Positions 9,903-18,427 are shown, counted from the stretch's first letter. The stretch is DNA of 47,988 nucleotides from Treponema sp. UBA1233 (GCA_002309305.1 DBWR01000033.1:14979-62966); one strand, 5' to 3'. The notes: generated by a model from the sequence alone, not told the origin. Numbers and translations are program-made.

Positions 9903-10547
9903 ATGGCTAAACCTAAGACAGAATTTTCAGTGAATCAGAAAGTTGTCTACCCCAGTCAGGGTGTTGGAACCATCACCGATGTTTTCCGTCAGGAATTCAA
10001 GGGTGAGATGATTTACTACTACAAAATCTATATCGAAGTTTCCGACATGTACGTGATGGTGCCTGTAAAGAATTCTTCAAAGATGGGAATCCGTGCTATC
10101 GTTTCAAAGAAAGAGGCAGAAAAGGCCATAGAAATGATAAGCGAGGAATTTGAAACCCCGACATCAGACTGGAAACAAAGGTATCAGAATAATCTTGAAC
10201 TGTTAAAAAAAGGTTCAATTCAGGATATTACCGCAATAGTAAGAAGCCTTTATCACCGGTCCAAAATCAAGGAACTTCCCATACTTGAACGCAAGCTCTA
10301 TGAAAATGCAAAGAAACTTCTTGAAGACGAAATTTCTGAGGCAATGGGAATTTCTTCCAAGGAAGTTGAGGCGATGCTGCATGCAAAGCTTGAACCTCTG
10401 GGCATGAGGCAGGACAAGAAAATCATCCTTAATCCGGACGACGAAGATGACGATGAGTTTGACGATGAGTTGGATGACGAAGCAGATCGCGGAGATGATG
10501 ACGACGACGGAGATGAAGACGATTTAGACGAGGATGATGAAGAATAA
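9903..10547 (+). CDS. carD: CarD/CdnL-family transcription regulator with acidic tail
   Basis: 214 residues. The N-terminal about 70 residues form a CarD/CdnL/TRCF RNA-polymerase-interacting domain (FSVNQKVVYPSQGVGTITDV, then YYYKIYIEVSDMYVMVPV). It is followed by the helical C-terminal half typical of CdnL proteins, which bind the RNAP beta subunit and stabilise open promoter complexes. Residues about 179-214 are almost pure Asp/Glu, an acidic tail not usual in short CdnL proteins. The last 14 nt overlap the start of ispDF in another frame, so the two are translationally linked. The -10 box lies 6 nt before the ATG, suggesting a leaderless mRNA. The family is clear; the regulatory target is unknown. 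Confidence 0.9.
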   Translation: MAKPKTEFSVNQKVVYPSQGVGTITDVFRQEFKGEMIYYYKIYIEVSDMYVMVPVKNSSKMGIRAIVSKKEAEKAIEMISEEFETPTSDWKQRYQNNLELLKKGSIQDITAIVRSLYHRSKIKELPILERKLYENAKKLLEDEISEAMGISSKEVEAMLHAKLEPLGMRQDKKIILNPDDEDDDEFDDELDDEADRGDDDDDGDEDDLDEDDEE

Positions 10548-11754
10548 TTCTCTTGCAGTAGTAATCCTTGCAGCCGGTTCTTCTTCCAGAATGGGGGGAG
10601 CCGGGAAAAAAGAGTTTTATCCCTTGGATAAAGGAACCGTGTTGTCGTCCTCGTTCAAGGCGTTTGTAAGTGCGGCAAAAAAGATGCAGGTTTTGTCTCT
10701 GCGTTTTGTAATTTGCTGTGTGCCGGGCTTGGAAAGTCAGACGGAAGAAATCCTGTTTTCTGATTCTGAGCTTTGTGATCAAAAAAAATCCATTCAGATT
10801 GATTTTATAGGGGGCGGAGAAAGCAGACAGGATTCTGTGTTCAAGGCCCTTTCTTTTCTTGAAGGGAAAATTCCCCTTGATTCAATTGTCTTGATTCACG
10901 ATGGAGCGCGTCCCTATGTGAGCTCGGATTTGATTGAGCGGACTGCGTGTGCGGCAAAAGAATTTGGAGCGTCGGTTCCAGGTCTTGTTCCTGTAGACAC
11001 TCAGAAAGTGGTTGATGAAAAAGATCAGATTGAATGTCACCTCAAGCGGGAAAGGCTTAGTGCAGTTCAAACTCCCCAGGGCTTTGAGTATGAAACAATA
11101 TTCAAGTGCCATAATCGTGCAAGGGAAATCGGAAACGTTTATACGGATGACTCTGAAATATGGGATTCATTTCCAGAACTTACTGGTTCAAGAAAAGTGC
11201 GTGTGGTTTCAGGAGAGGCGACCAACATCAAGATAACGTATCCAAAAGACATTCCACAGAAAAAAGGTGAAAAGATGATTCGAATTGGACTTGGTACCGA
11301 CCTGCATGTATTAAAGGAAGGCCGAAAGTTTGTTGTCGGTGGTGTTGAGATTCCATTTGAAAAAGGCGAGGATGGCCATTCGGATGGGGACGTGCTCCTG
11401 CATGCAATATCTGATGCACTGTTAGGGGCAAGCGGTTTGGGAGACATAGGCTCATATTTTCCACCGGAAGATCCAGAGTGGAAGGATGCCGATTCAAAAG
11501 TTTTGCTTAAGAAAATATGGAATGACGTAAAGGCAAACGGGTGGTCTCTTGTAAATCTTGATTCAGTTCTGGAATTGGAAAAGCCGAAATTCCTTCCGTA
11601 TCGGATGCAGGTAATAAAGTCAATTGCACAGATTCTTGAAGTTAAAGAAGAACAGGTTTTTGTAAAGGCCAAGACAAATGAAAAGCAGGATGCAGTAGGA
11701 GCGGGATTAGCCGTTAAAGCCTACTGTACCTGCCTTTTGGAAAAAAAACTTTAA
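10534..11754 (+). CDS. ispDF: Bifunctional IspD/IspF (MEP isoprenoid pathway)
   Basis: 406 residues. Residues 1-about 235 are 2-C-methyl-D-erythritol 4-phosphate cytidylyltransferase (IspD), with the nucleotide-binding LAAGSSSRMGG loop near residues 10-20 and the HDGARP motif. Residues 248-406 are 2-C-methyl-D-erythritol 2,4-cyclodiphosphate synthase (IspF), with metal-binding D256-x-H258 in GLGTDLH and the GHSDGDVLLHAISDALLG segment. The two enzymes catalyse non-consecutive MEP-pathway steps. Fused IspDF is known in several bacterial groups. The start ATG overlaps the carD 3' end. Met248 (base 11275) is preceded by AGGTGA about 5 nt upstream, so a separate IspF could be made. It converges on adk with a 9-bp gap. 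Confidence 0.96.
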   Translation: MMKNNSLAVVILAAGSSSRMGGAGKKEFYPLDKGTVLSSSFKAFVSAAKKMQVLSLRFVICCVPGLESQTEEILFSDSELCDQKKSIQIDFIGGGESRQDSVFKALSFLEGKIPLDSIVLIHDGARPYVSSDLIERTACAAKEFGASVPGLVPVDTQKVVDEKDQIECHLKRERLSAVQTPQGFEYETIFKCHNRAREIGNVYTDDSEIWDSFPELTGSRKVRVVSGEATNIKITYPKDIPQKKGEKMIRIGLGTDLHVLKEGRKFVVGGVEIPFEKGEDGHSDGDVLLHAISDALLGASGLGDIGSYFPPEDPEWKDADSKVLLKKIWNDVKANGWSLVNLDSVLELEKPKFLPYRMQVIKSIAQILEVKEEQVFVKAKTNEKQDAVGAGLAVKAYCTCLLEKKL

Positions 11755-11763
11755 ATCAAATAA

Positions 11764-12396
11764 TTATTTTGCCGGGAAAAGCTTCTTAAAGTCCACAAGA
11801 ACTTCGCTGCTGTCCCTTGCAGAATCGATGTCTGTAAGCTTGCCCTTTTCGCGGTAGAATCCGATGAGGGGTTCTGTCTGCTTGCGGTAAACGTCCAGAC
11901 GGTTTGTAATTGATTCAAGCTTGTCGTCGTCGCGTGTGTAAAGTTCTCCACCACACTTGTCGCATTTTCCTTCTACCTTTGGCGGCATGAATTTTACGTT
12001 GTAGTTTGCGCCACAGCTCTTGCATACACGGCGGTTTGAAAGGCGTGCGATGATGAGTTCATTGTCAACTTCAAAATTAACAACCTGAACGTCATTCTTG
12101 ATTTTTTCCAGAGCCTCTGCCTGAGGGATTGTACGTGGGAAACCGTCAAGGATGAAACCTTTCTTGCAGTCATCCTGCTTGAGGCGGTCTTCTACGAGTG
12201 CGCAAGTGTCTTCGTCGCTTACAAGGCCACCGGCATCAATAACTGCCTTGACTTTTACACCAAGGGGAGTCTTGTTCTTGATGTTTGCACGGAAAATGTC
12301 ACCTGTAGAAATGTGTGGGATTCCGTATTCCTCTGCAACTTGTCCTGCAAGAGTTCCTTTGCCGGCTCCAGGAGGGCCTAAGAAAATAAAGTTCAT
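11764..12396 (-). CDS. adk: Adenylate kinase, zinc-type LID
   Basis: 210 residues. It catalyses ATP + AMP to 2 ADP in the cytoplasm. P-loop GPPGAGKGT at residues 7-15; the AMP-binding STGDIFR and DGFPRT segments are present. The LID carries four cysteines, C125-x2-C128 and C145-x2-C148, the zinc-binding long-form type. The open frame extends 15 codons upstream, but the start at 12396 is preferred because AAAGGAG lies just ahead of it and the protein then begins at the usual MNFIFLGPPG. It lies 61 nt downstream of rarA; a TTGACA within the rarA end (12463-12468) could give it its own promoter. Confidence 0.97.
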   Translation of the reverse strand: MNFIFLGPPGAGKGTLAGQVAEEYGIPHISTGDIFRANIKNKTPLGVKVKAVIDAGGLVSDEDTCALVEDRLKQDDCKKGFILDGFPRTIPQAEALEKIKNDVQVVNFEVDNELIIARLSNRRVCKSCGANYNVKFMPPKVEGKCDKCGGELYTRDDDKLESITNRLDVYRKQTEPLIGFYREKGKLTDIDSARDSSEVLVDFKKLFPAK

Positions 12397-12439
12397 GTAA
12401 AGCTCCTTTGATAATTCAATTTGATGCGGTAAAAACCAC

Positions 12440-12468
12440 ATTACTATATTTTACACGTTATTTGTCAA
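12440..12468 (-). promoter_or_regulatory. Possible adk promoter
   Basis: On the minus strand a perfect TTGACA (12468-12463), overlapping the last codons of rarA, is followed after 17 nt by AGTAAT (12445-12440, 4 of 6 to consensus). A closer TATAGT sits at 14-nt spacing. The -35 is ideal and the -10 is not. Confidence 0.4.
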
Positions 12469-14896
12469 ATCTACAAGTAAAAAATGCATTTTCGCTTTTC
12501 CAGTTGAACAGCATTTTCACTGATGCGTCCAAAAGCATTCCCTTGATTTTGTTGACGGATTCTTCTCCAAGTGCCTGGATAAGGTGCTTTCCGTATGATG
12601 ACTGTGTGGTGTTGAACCATTTTTCTATGTCAGTCTGGCTTATGCGGCGTTTTTCCGTAAACGATACTGTCTTGCTTTGTACGGTAAAGCCCTGCATGCC
12701 AAAGAGTTTTACAACATCATCTGTGTCCCATGCAAATAGGGAATTGTCCGGCTTGCTGAAGAATTCAGTTTCTGCCTTTTCCATTTTATCAAGTAGGGCA
12801 AGGTCTTCTGCTCCAGTGACCTTTATCTGTTCACTAATGAGTTTTCCTATGTGCTGGGCGTGTCTGGGAATCCTCTGGCTTATTACGATTAGGGCTCCGT
12901 CAGAAAGCAATGGCCTTGAATCTTTTTGAAGACTGTCTTCCTCGCTAAAGGCAATGTCCCTGTTCTGTGACTCAGTTCCAGCGGCAAGTTCCTTTAATGC
13001 TACAGATGCCTTTTGAATGTCTTCTATTGAAGCAAATGGATCCCTGAAAAAAATCCTGTCCAGCTGAATGTCTCCAAGTTCCTGAATTACTGAGCGTATG
13101 GAAAGCGGGTCAAATGCTGAACCAGGCCTTTCGACTGCAAGAAGAGGTTTGTCCATCTCTCCCAACGTTGATGCATATTGTTCAAGGAGCTTTTTCCCGT
13201 TTTCTGTCCTGCATGCTCCACATGAAAGACCTTCCGGGCACTGGCGCAAGATGTAGAACAAGAGGAGTGCATCGTCGGCATTCCAGATGAGGCTTCTGTG
13301 GTGGCGCTTTAGGTTTGCCATTTGAACAAGGGTGTCCCGTATCTGGGTAAGCAGTTCGGCTTTGTTTGTGTCCAAACGTGACCTCCAGCTGCGTTCTGCC
13401 TTGTCCAGTACGGCTTCCTTCTTTTTGTCCTGTGGGGTAAAGGTAAGGTTTTCTTCGGTTTTGCCTTTTCCAGCTTCCTTGTGGTTGTCCTTCCACCATT
13501 CTCCAACCGGATTTACTGCCTGAGGTTTTTCTTCCTCGGATTCCTGCATCAGCGATGAAATCTGGAGTTCCCTGCGCGAAAGTACTTCGTCTCTGATTTC
13601 CTTTTCGTAGCCCTGGGTGGATGGTGTGTAGAATACCCTTCCCACAAGTGCATCCGGAAGATATTGTTGTGCAACCCAGTGGTCCCTGTATGCGTGCGGA
13701 TACATGTATCCTGAACCATGACCGAAACCTTCTGCATCACGGTTGTTGTCCCTCAAGTGATTTGGAACTTCGGCATCTTCTTTTTCCACGGAAGCAAGGG
13801 CGTCAAAAAATGCCATGGCACTGTTGGACTTTGGTGCGGTGGAAAGATAGAGTGCGGCATGTGCAAGAAAGTACTGTCCCTCTGGCATCCCAACCCTGTC
13901 AAATGCCTGGGCACAGGATTCGATTATGGAAATGGCCTTGGGATCTGCAAGTCCCGTATCTTCACATGCGGAAATGAGCATGCGGCGGAAAATGAAATGC
14001 GGGTCTTCTCCAGCCTTTACCATGCGTGCAAGCCAGTAACATGCGGCATCGGGGTCACGTCCCCTAAGGCTTTTTATGAATGCGGATATTATGTCGTAGT
14101 GATAGTCTCCGTCGCGGTCGTAGAGGACGACTTTTTTCTGAATGGATTCCTCACAGGCTTCCTTGCTGATGAATATTGTGCTGCCCCATGAAGGTACTGG
14201 TGGAGTTGATTCTGGAGACCAATGTTCCGGTGTGGTTTCTACTGCAAGTTCCAGTGCGTTCAAAAGGCTGCGTGCGTCTCCGTTGGCAGTTTCCACAAGA
14301 TGCTCAAGGGCTCCCTTTTCAAATTCAATTTTCCAGTGACCGTAACCGCGTTCAGTATCCGAGAGGGCTTGTTTTGCGGCATTCATCAAATCCTGGTTTG
14401 TGAGCGGCTTTAACTGAAACACACGGCTTCGGCTTACAAGGGCCTTGTTTACCTCAAAGAAGGGGTTTTCGGTTGTAGCTCCGATTAAAATAATTGTACC
14501 GTTTTCTACCCAGGGCAAAAGTGCGTCCTGCTGGCTTTTGTTCCACCGGTGGACTTCATCCACAAAAAGGATTGTCTTTCTTGAATAGAGGTTTCTTTTA
14601 TCCTCTGCCTCGGTAATGGCTTTCCTTATGTCGGCAACTCCGGTTAAAACTGCGTTTAACGTGATGAAGTTGGATTTTGTGTGGTTTGCGATTACCCTTG
14701 CAAGAGTTGTTTTTCCTGAGCCTGGAGGACCGTAAAAGATGACTGAGGTAAGCTGGTCTGCGGCAATTGCACGGCGTAAAAGACGGCCTTTACCGACGAT
14801 GTGGTCCTGACCTATGTATTCGTCAAGGGTTCTGGGACGCATACGGGAGGCAAGAGGCTCATGAGAAGTCTCACGCTGATCAAACAAATCCGCCAC
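12458..14896 (-). CDS. rarA: RarA/MgsA AAA+ ATPase fused to a methyltransferase-like domain
   Basis: 812 residues, nearly twice the usual RarA length. Residues 1-about 440 are RarA, a clamp-loader-like AAA+ ATPase acting at stalled forks: Walker A GPPGSGKTT (56-64), Walker B LFVDEVHR (110-117), sensor-1 GATTEN (139-144), and the tetramerisation region with HAYRDHWVAQQYLP. After a charged linker, residues about 520-812 resemble the extension of cyanobacterial RarA fusions (database class 'RarA/unknown domain fusion'). It has a Rossmann-methyltransferase layout (RHHRSLIWNADDALLL, LDRIFFRDPF, ALIVISQRIPRHAQ) but no clear Gly-rich SAM loop. The start is GTG at 14896, supported by GGGGGAG 5-6 nt upstream. 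It follows the lipoprotein gene by 18 nt. Confidence 0.92.
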   Translation of the reverse strand: MADLFDQRETSHEPLASRMRPRTLDEYIGQDHIVGKGRLLRRAIAADQLTSVIFYGPPGSGKTTLARVIANHTKSNFITLNAVLTGVADIRKAITEAEDKRNLYSRKTILFVDEVHRWNKSQQDALLPWVENGTIILIGATTENPFFEVNKALVSRSRVFQLKPLTNQDLMNAAKQALSDTERGYGHWKIEFEKGALEHLVETANGDARSLLNALELAVETTPEHWSPESTPPVPSWGSTIFISKEACEESIQKKVVLYDRDGDYHYDIISAFIKSLRGRDPDAACYWLARMVKAGEDPHFIFRRMLISACEDTGLADPKAISIIESCAQAFDRVGMPEGQYFLAHAALYLSTAPKSNSAMAFFDALASVEKEDAEVPNHLRDNNRDAEGFGHGSGYMYPHAYRDHWVAQQYLPDALVGRVFYTPSTQGYEKEIRDEVLSRRELQISSLMQESEEEKPQAVNPVGEWWKDNHKEAGKGKTEENLTFTPQDKKKEAVLDKAERSWRSRLDTNKAELLTQIRDTLVQMANLKRHHRSLIWNADDALLLFYILRQCPEGLSCGACRTENGKKLLEQYASTLGEMDKPLLAVERPGSAFDPLSIRSVIQELGDIQLDRIFFRDPFASIEDIQKASVALKELAAGTESQNRDIAFSEEDSLQKDSRPLLSDGALIVISQRIPRHAQHIGKLISEQIKVTGAEDLALLDKMEKAETEFFSKPDNSLFAWDTDDVVKLFGMQGFTVQSKTVSFTEKRRISQTDIEKWFNTTQSSYGKHLIQALGEESVNKIKGMLLDASVKMLFNWKSENAFFTCRFDK

Positions 14897-14914
14897 TTTG
14901 TCTCCCCCGATATA

Positions 14915-15982
14915 TTAGTCGCCGTCCCTGTTCCACACACCGCGTGACGGATAGTATGCGTAAAGTCCTGTTTCGTCGAAAGTATCTGGTGAAGAAGAAA
15001 GGACACCACCGACAGTCATTGAGGCATATTCATCAGTCTGTCCTTCATTTTTCGTCGGGTCAAGTACGAATACCATCGGTACGATTCCCGTAACGAGTGA
15101 CTGTGCGTTGTTTGAAAAGTTGGTTGTATGTGATTCAGGTTCACCGCTTGCGTTCAATTTAACCCTTGCGATTCCCTTTCTTGTTCCCAAGAGGAGGTAG
15201 TCGTTTGTTGCTGCAATTGACTGAATGTCGTCGCAGTCGAGTTCAACTGAATGTGTTGATGATGCTGAAGTATCCGTGCTTGATCCGTAATAGAGGGTCT
15301 TGCTGTTGAGGGAATAATAGTATGTGGAATCTTTCTTGCATATAGCCGGTGATTTCCAGAACTGATTTCCAGCCGCTCCAAGTGAATCATCGGGTGCTGA
15401 GCCATATAATGATATGCTTGCTCCGTTTAAAGAGTATACCTTGTATGTTTCATCTTTGTTCCACAAATTGACATATGCTGCATCTGCCTTGTTGTCAAAA
15501 ATGCGGGCGCGACCGATTCCCCATGAATCACCTGTTGAACTTCCCTGTCCTGTAATGGAAAAAACGTTTATCTTGTTCCATGTAGAGCCGTCTGTAGAGT
15601 AGTAGAACCTGATGGCGGCAGGAAGATTAAGGCTTTTTTCGTTGTCAGATGCAAACTGATATGTTTGGGCATAAATGCAGGTTGAGTCTTTGGCGAGGAA
15701 GAAAACGAACTCATGGCTTCCTATTCCGCTAGTGGAAGATTCTGACCATTGGCCGTTTTCTCTTCCTGTGTCTCTGGATGGTGTGGCGGTCTTTTTGTAG
15801 ATCTTGCCGTTTGCGACATAAAGGTGATTGTCAAATTCTACCATTGAGTTTATGTCACCCTGGAGGCCTTCTTCCTGAACTACTTCCTGGGAAATCATGT
15901 AAAAAATCGGGTCATGGCAGCTTACTGTAAGGAAAAGTGCTGCGAGAGAAATTGCCGTTATTGAAATAATCTTTTTCATCAT
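14915..15982 (-). CDS. Treponemal lipoprotein of unknown function
   Basis: 355 residues beginning MMKKIISITA, with a hydrophobic stretch ending in LTVSC: a spirochaetal lipobox with Cys22 as the probable lipidated residue, so an envelope lipoprotein. The body alternates short beta-like segments with Gly/Asp turns. Pieces such as NHLYVANGKIY, RFYYSTDGSTWNKI and NDYLLLGTRKGIARV look like blades of a beta-propeller; that is an impression, not a family match. An AGAGG site precedes the first of two adjacent ATGs. It lies 10 nt after the barrel gene, which suggests the two envelope proteins are made together. No function is proposed. Confidence 0.75.
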   Translation of the reverse strand: MMKKIISITAISLAALFLTVSCHDPIFYMISQEVVQEEGLQGDINSMVEFDNHLYVANGKIYKKTATPSRDTGRENGQWSESSTSGIGSHEFVFFLAKDSTCIYAQTYQFASDNEKSLNLPAAIRFYYSTDGSTWNKINVFSITGQGSSTGDSWGIGRARIFDNKADAAYVNLWNKDETYKVYSLNGASISLYGSAPDDSLGAAGNQFWKSPAICKKDSTYYYSLNSKTLYYGSSTDTSASSTHSVELDCDDIQSIAATNDYLLLGTRKGIARVKLNASGEPESHTTNFSNNAQSLVTGIVPMVFVLDPTKNEGQTDEYASMTVGGVLSSSPDTFDETGLYAYYPSRGVWNRDGD

Positions 15983-15992
15983 GTTAAACCTC

Positions 15993-16619
15993 TTAGAAAT
16001 AATAGCGTGCTACGATGTCCACAGAAAGGAACTGTCCCATGAAATTTTCATCTGCCTTTCCGTATAACTTGAGGAACTGCGGCATGAATGTGTATGACAG
16101 GTCACCGCCCAGACTCCAGTTTTGGTTCAGACGGTAATGGACTCCAGCCTGTGGTTTTAGAACGAATCCCGGCCAGTATGTCTGGTTGCCGTAGGTTTCC
16201 CATGCAAAACCAAGCCCAAGGGTAAGCGGGAATTCAAAGTTCTTGTATGTAGGCTGATACGTGATGGTCGCAAGAATTGGAATCGAGTTGAAAATGTTTC
16301 CTCCGATTGTCGGGTGGAATGCAAACGAAAAGTCAATTCCAAATGCCAGTGTAGGGGTAAAGAAGTAGTGGTAGCCAAGGTTTGCCATGCCACCGGTCTT
16401 CATCTTGCCGTCAGTAAACGGGTTGCCCAAAAACAGGGGGAATTCCGGACTGAGCGAAATCCTGATGTACTGGTCACCTTCCTGATTCTGGCTGTATATA
16501 AACTGAACCTGATCTTCATATTCATGCTGATATTGAATTTCCTCTGATTCTTCTGCGCTCTGTGCAAACAATGCCGTACAGAAAAAGAGGGTACACAACA
16601 ACAATGCAATACGTTTCAT
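15993..16619 (-). CDS. Predicted outer-membrane beta-barrel protein
   Basis: 208 residues with a cleavable signal peptide (MKRIALLLCTLFFCTALFA then Q). After a Glu/Gln-rich stretch come alternating amphipathic strands rich in Tyr, Phe and Gly (GGMANLGYHYFFTPTLAFGI, FPLTLGLGFAWETYG, NWSLGGDLSYTFMPQ). The C-terminus is VARYYF, ending in the aromatic residue recognised by the barrel assembly machinery. This is an OmpW/small eight-strand-barrel layout; a relation to the T. pallidum OmpW-like protein is plausible but not shown. GTGAGGAATT precedes the ATG. It is the first gene of the minus-strand run toward adk, driven by a promoter overlapping that of folD. Confidence 0.75.
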   Translation of the reverse strand: MKRIALLLCTLFFCTALFAQSAEESEEIQYQHEYEDQVQFIYSQNQEGDQYIRISLSPEFPLFLGNPFTDGKMKTGGMANLGYHYFFTPTLAFGIDFSFAFHPTIGGNIFNSIPILATITYQPTYKNFEFPLTLGLGFAWETYGNQTYWPGFVLKPQAGVHYRLNQNWSLGGDLSYTFMPQFLKLYGKADENFMGQFLSVDIVARYYF

Positions 16620-16678
16620 AAATTCCTCACATAAGGGCCATAAACGGCTCTTTCTTTTGTTTCAATAATAGTATATAA

Positions 16679-16707
16679 TTGACATATAATATCGAAAATT
16701 CTGTAAA
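16679..16707 (+). promoter_or_regulatory. folD-folE2 promoter
   Basis: Perfect TTGACA (16679-16684), 17-nt spacer, TGTAAA (16702-16707). It overlaps the oppositely directed promoter of the barrel gene. The leader to folD is about 47 nt with GGAAGG near 16749. Confidence 0.6.
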
Positions 16708-16714
16708 AATTCAA
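16686..16714 (-). promoter_or_regulatory. Promoter of the outer-membrane barrel operon
   Basis: On the minus strand TTGAAT (16714-16709), a 17-nt spacer and TATTAT (16691-16686). It is interleaved with the plus-strand folD promoter, so two polymerases could not bind at once. Confidence 0.55.
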
Positions 16715-16760
16715 CATATGCCGTACTATTTTAAACGAACGGCAGAACGGAAGGTTACAA

Positions 16761-17645
16761 ATGAGTGCTACAATAATAGACGGAAAAGCGGTTGCGGCCG
16801 AGGTTAAGGCTGATGTTGCCAAAAAGGTGTTGGAATTAAAGGAAAAGGGCGTGGTTCCCTGTCTTGCCGTGATTTTGGTGGGAAACAACCCCGCATCAGT
16901 AAGCTATGTCACGGGAAAAAGAAAGGCCCTTGCCGAAGCCGGAATGGCGGACAAAAGCATGGAACTCCCCGAATCCACTACAGAGGAAGAACTACTCAAG
17001 CTTATAGCGGAATTGAATGCCGACGATACGGTTCACGGAATACTGGTTCAGCTGCCCCTTCCAAAGCACATAAACGAAGAAAAAGTGACCAATGCCATTG
17101 ATCCAAAAAAGGATGTGGACGGATTCCACCCGGTAAATGTGGGAAACCTTGTTACCGGAGGAAAGGGATTCTTGCCCTGTACACCCCACGGAGTTCTTGT
17201 TCTCCTGAAAAAGGCCGGAATCGAAACCAACGGAAAGCGCGCGGTAGTCATTGGACGCAGCAATATAGTCGGTAAACCCATGACACTCCTCCTGTCCCGC
17301 CGTGAATGCAACGCCACCGTAACCATGTGCCACACAGGCACAAAGGATTTGGCTTCAATCACAAGGGAAGCGGACATCATCGTTGTGTGTACGGGTCATC
17401 CCCATACGCTTACCGCCGACATGATAAAGGAAGGTGCCGCCGTAATAGATGTTGGAGTCAACCGAATTCCCGACGCAAGCAAAAAGAGTGGATTCAGGCT
17501 GGTGGGAGACGCAGATTTTGACACCGTAAAGGAAAAAGCTTCGTTCATCACGCCTGTACCTGGTGGAGTAGGCCCCATGACAATCGCCATGCTCATCTAC
17601 AACACACTTGAGTCTGCCGAAAGGATGATTGGAGAGCAAAATTGA
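16761..17645 (+). CDS. folD: Methylenetetrahydrofolate dehydrogenase/cyclohydrolase
   Basis: 294 residues. Cytoplasmic bifunctional enzyme interconverting 5,10-methylene-, 5,10-methenyl- and 10-formyl-tetrahydrofolate. Tyr49 and Lys53 in SYVTGK are the catalytic pair of the family. Other signatures are DVDGFHPVNVG, the Rossmann loop VIGRSNIVGKP and PGGVGPMT at residues 267-274. The length is normal. Its TGA stop overlaps the TTG start of folE2 by 3 nt, so the pair is translationally coupled. It has its own promoter (TTGACA/TGTAAA), divergent from the barrel gene. Confidence 0.97.
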   Translation: MSATIIDGKAVAAEVKADVAKKVLELKEKGVVPCLAVILVGNNPASVSYVTGKRKALAEAGMADKSMELPESTTEEELLKLIAELNADDTVHGILVQLPLPKHINEEKVTNAIDPKKDVDGFHPVNVGNLVTGGKGFLPCTPHGVLVLLKKAGIETNGKRAVVIGRSNIVGKPMTLLLSRRECNATVTMCHTGTKDLASITREADIIVVCTGHPHTLTADMIKEGAAVIDVGVNRIPDASKKSGFRLVGDADFDTVKEKASFITPVPGGVGPMTIAMLIYNTLESAERMIGEQN

Positions 17646-18427
17646 TCGACATACAGAATACACCGGACACACGTGAAATTCCGCTTAAGAAGGTTGGGGT
17701 AAAGGGGCTTAGGTATCCTGTCCTGGTTTTGGACAAATTGAACGGCAAGCAGCAGACAAGCGCAACGGTAAACCTCTTTGTGAACCTGCCGCATGACTAC
17801 AAGGGAACCCACATGTCACGCTTTATAGAAAACTTCCACAGGCACCACAGGGATTTGGGCATGAAGCAGTTCCTGTTGATGCTGGAGGACATAAGGCAGT
17901 CTCTTTTTGCAGAACGCGCGTTTGGTACGATGGAATTTCCCTTCTTTATGACAAAAAAGGCCCCGGTCTCCGGTTCGGAAAGCATAATGGAATACACGTG
18001 CTCGTATGAGGGTGAGGTAAGCGAAAAAAGCCATAACTTTTACGTAACGGTTTCTGTTCCTGTTACAACGGTATGTCCATGCTCCAAGGCAATCTCTGAA
18101 TACGGAGCTCACAATCAGCGGGGTTTGGTCACGGTAAAGCTGCAAAATACAAGCCTCTTTTGGATTGAGGATGTGATTGAATTAATCGAAAGCTGTGCAT
18201 CATGCTCCCTCTACAGCATCCTGAAGCGCCCCGACGAAAAATGGGTAACGGAACACGCCTACGACAATCCACGGTTTGTGGAAGACGTCGTAAGGGAAAT
18301 CTGCCTTGGCCTCAAGAATTTTGACAAATGCGAAAAACCGTTCTCCTGGTTCAGCGTTGAATGCGAAAACTACGAAAGCATCCACAACCACAACGCCTAC
18401 GCATACACTTCTTCGGATGATTTGTAG
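17642..18427 (+). CDS. folE2: GTP cyclohydrolase FolE2 (type IB)
   Basis: 261 residues. The IB class of GTP cyclohydrolase I converts GTP to dihydroneopterin triphosphate, the entry to folate and to preQ/queuosine. Family marks include the N-terminal KKVGVKGLRYPV, MSRFIENF, and VTTVCPCSKAISEYGAHNQRG, whose first Cys (C145) with a downstream Glu ligates the metal. The start is TTG at 17642, with GGAG (17631-17634) 7 nt upstream, overlapping the folD stop. FolE2 tolerates metals other than zinc in known species. Pairing with folD favours one-carbon/pterin use, but queuosine synthesis cannot be excluded because the rest of either pathway is not in the window. Confidence 0.95.
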   Translation: MIDIQNTPDTREIPLKKVGVKGLRYPVLVLDKLNGKQQTSATVNLFVNLPHDYKGTHMSRFIENFHRHHRDLGMKQFLLMLEDIRQSLFAERAFGTMEFPFFMTKKAPVSGSESIMEYTCSYEGEVSEKSHNFYVTVSVPVTTVCPCSKAISEYGAHNQRGLVTVKLQNTSLFWIEDVIELIESCASCSLYSILKRPDEKWVTEHAYDNPRFVEDVVREICLGLKNFDKCEKPFSWFSVECENYESIHNHNAYAYTSSDDL

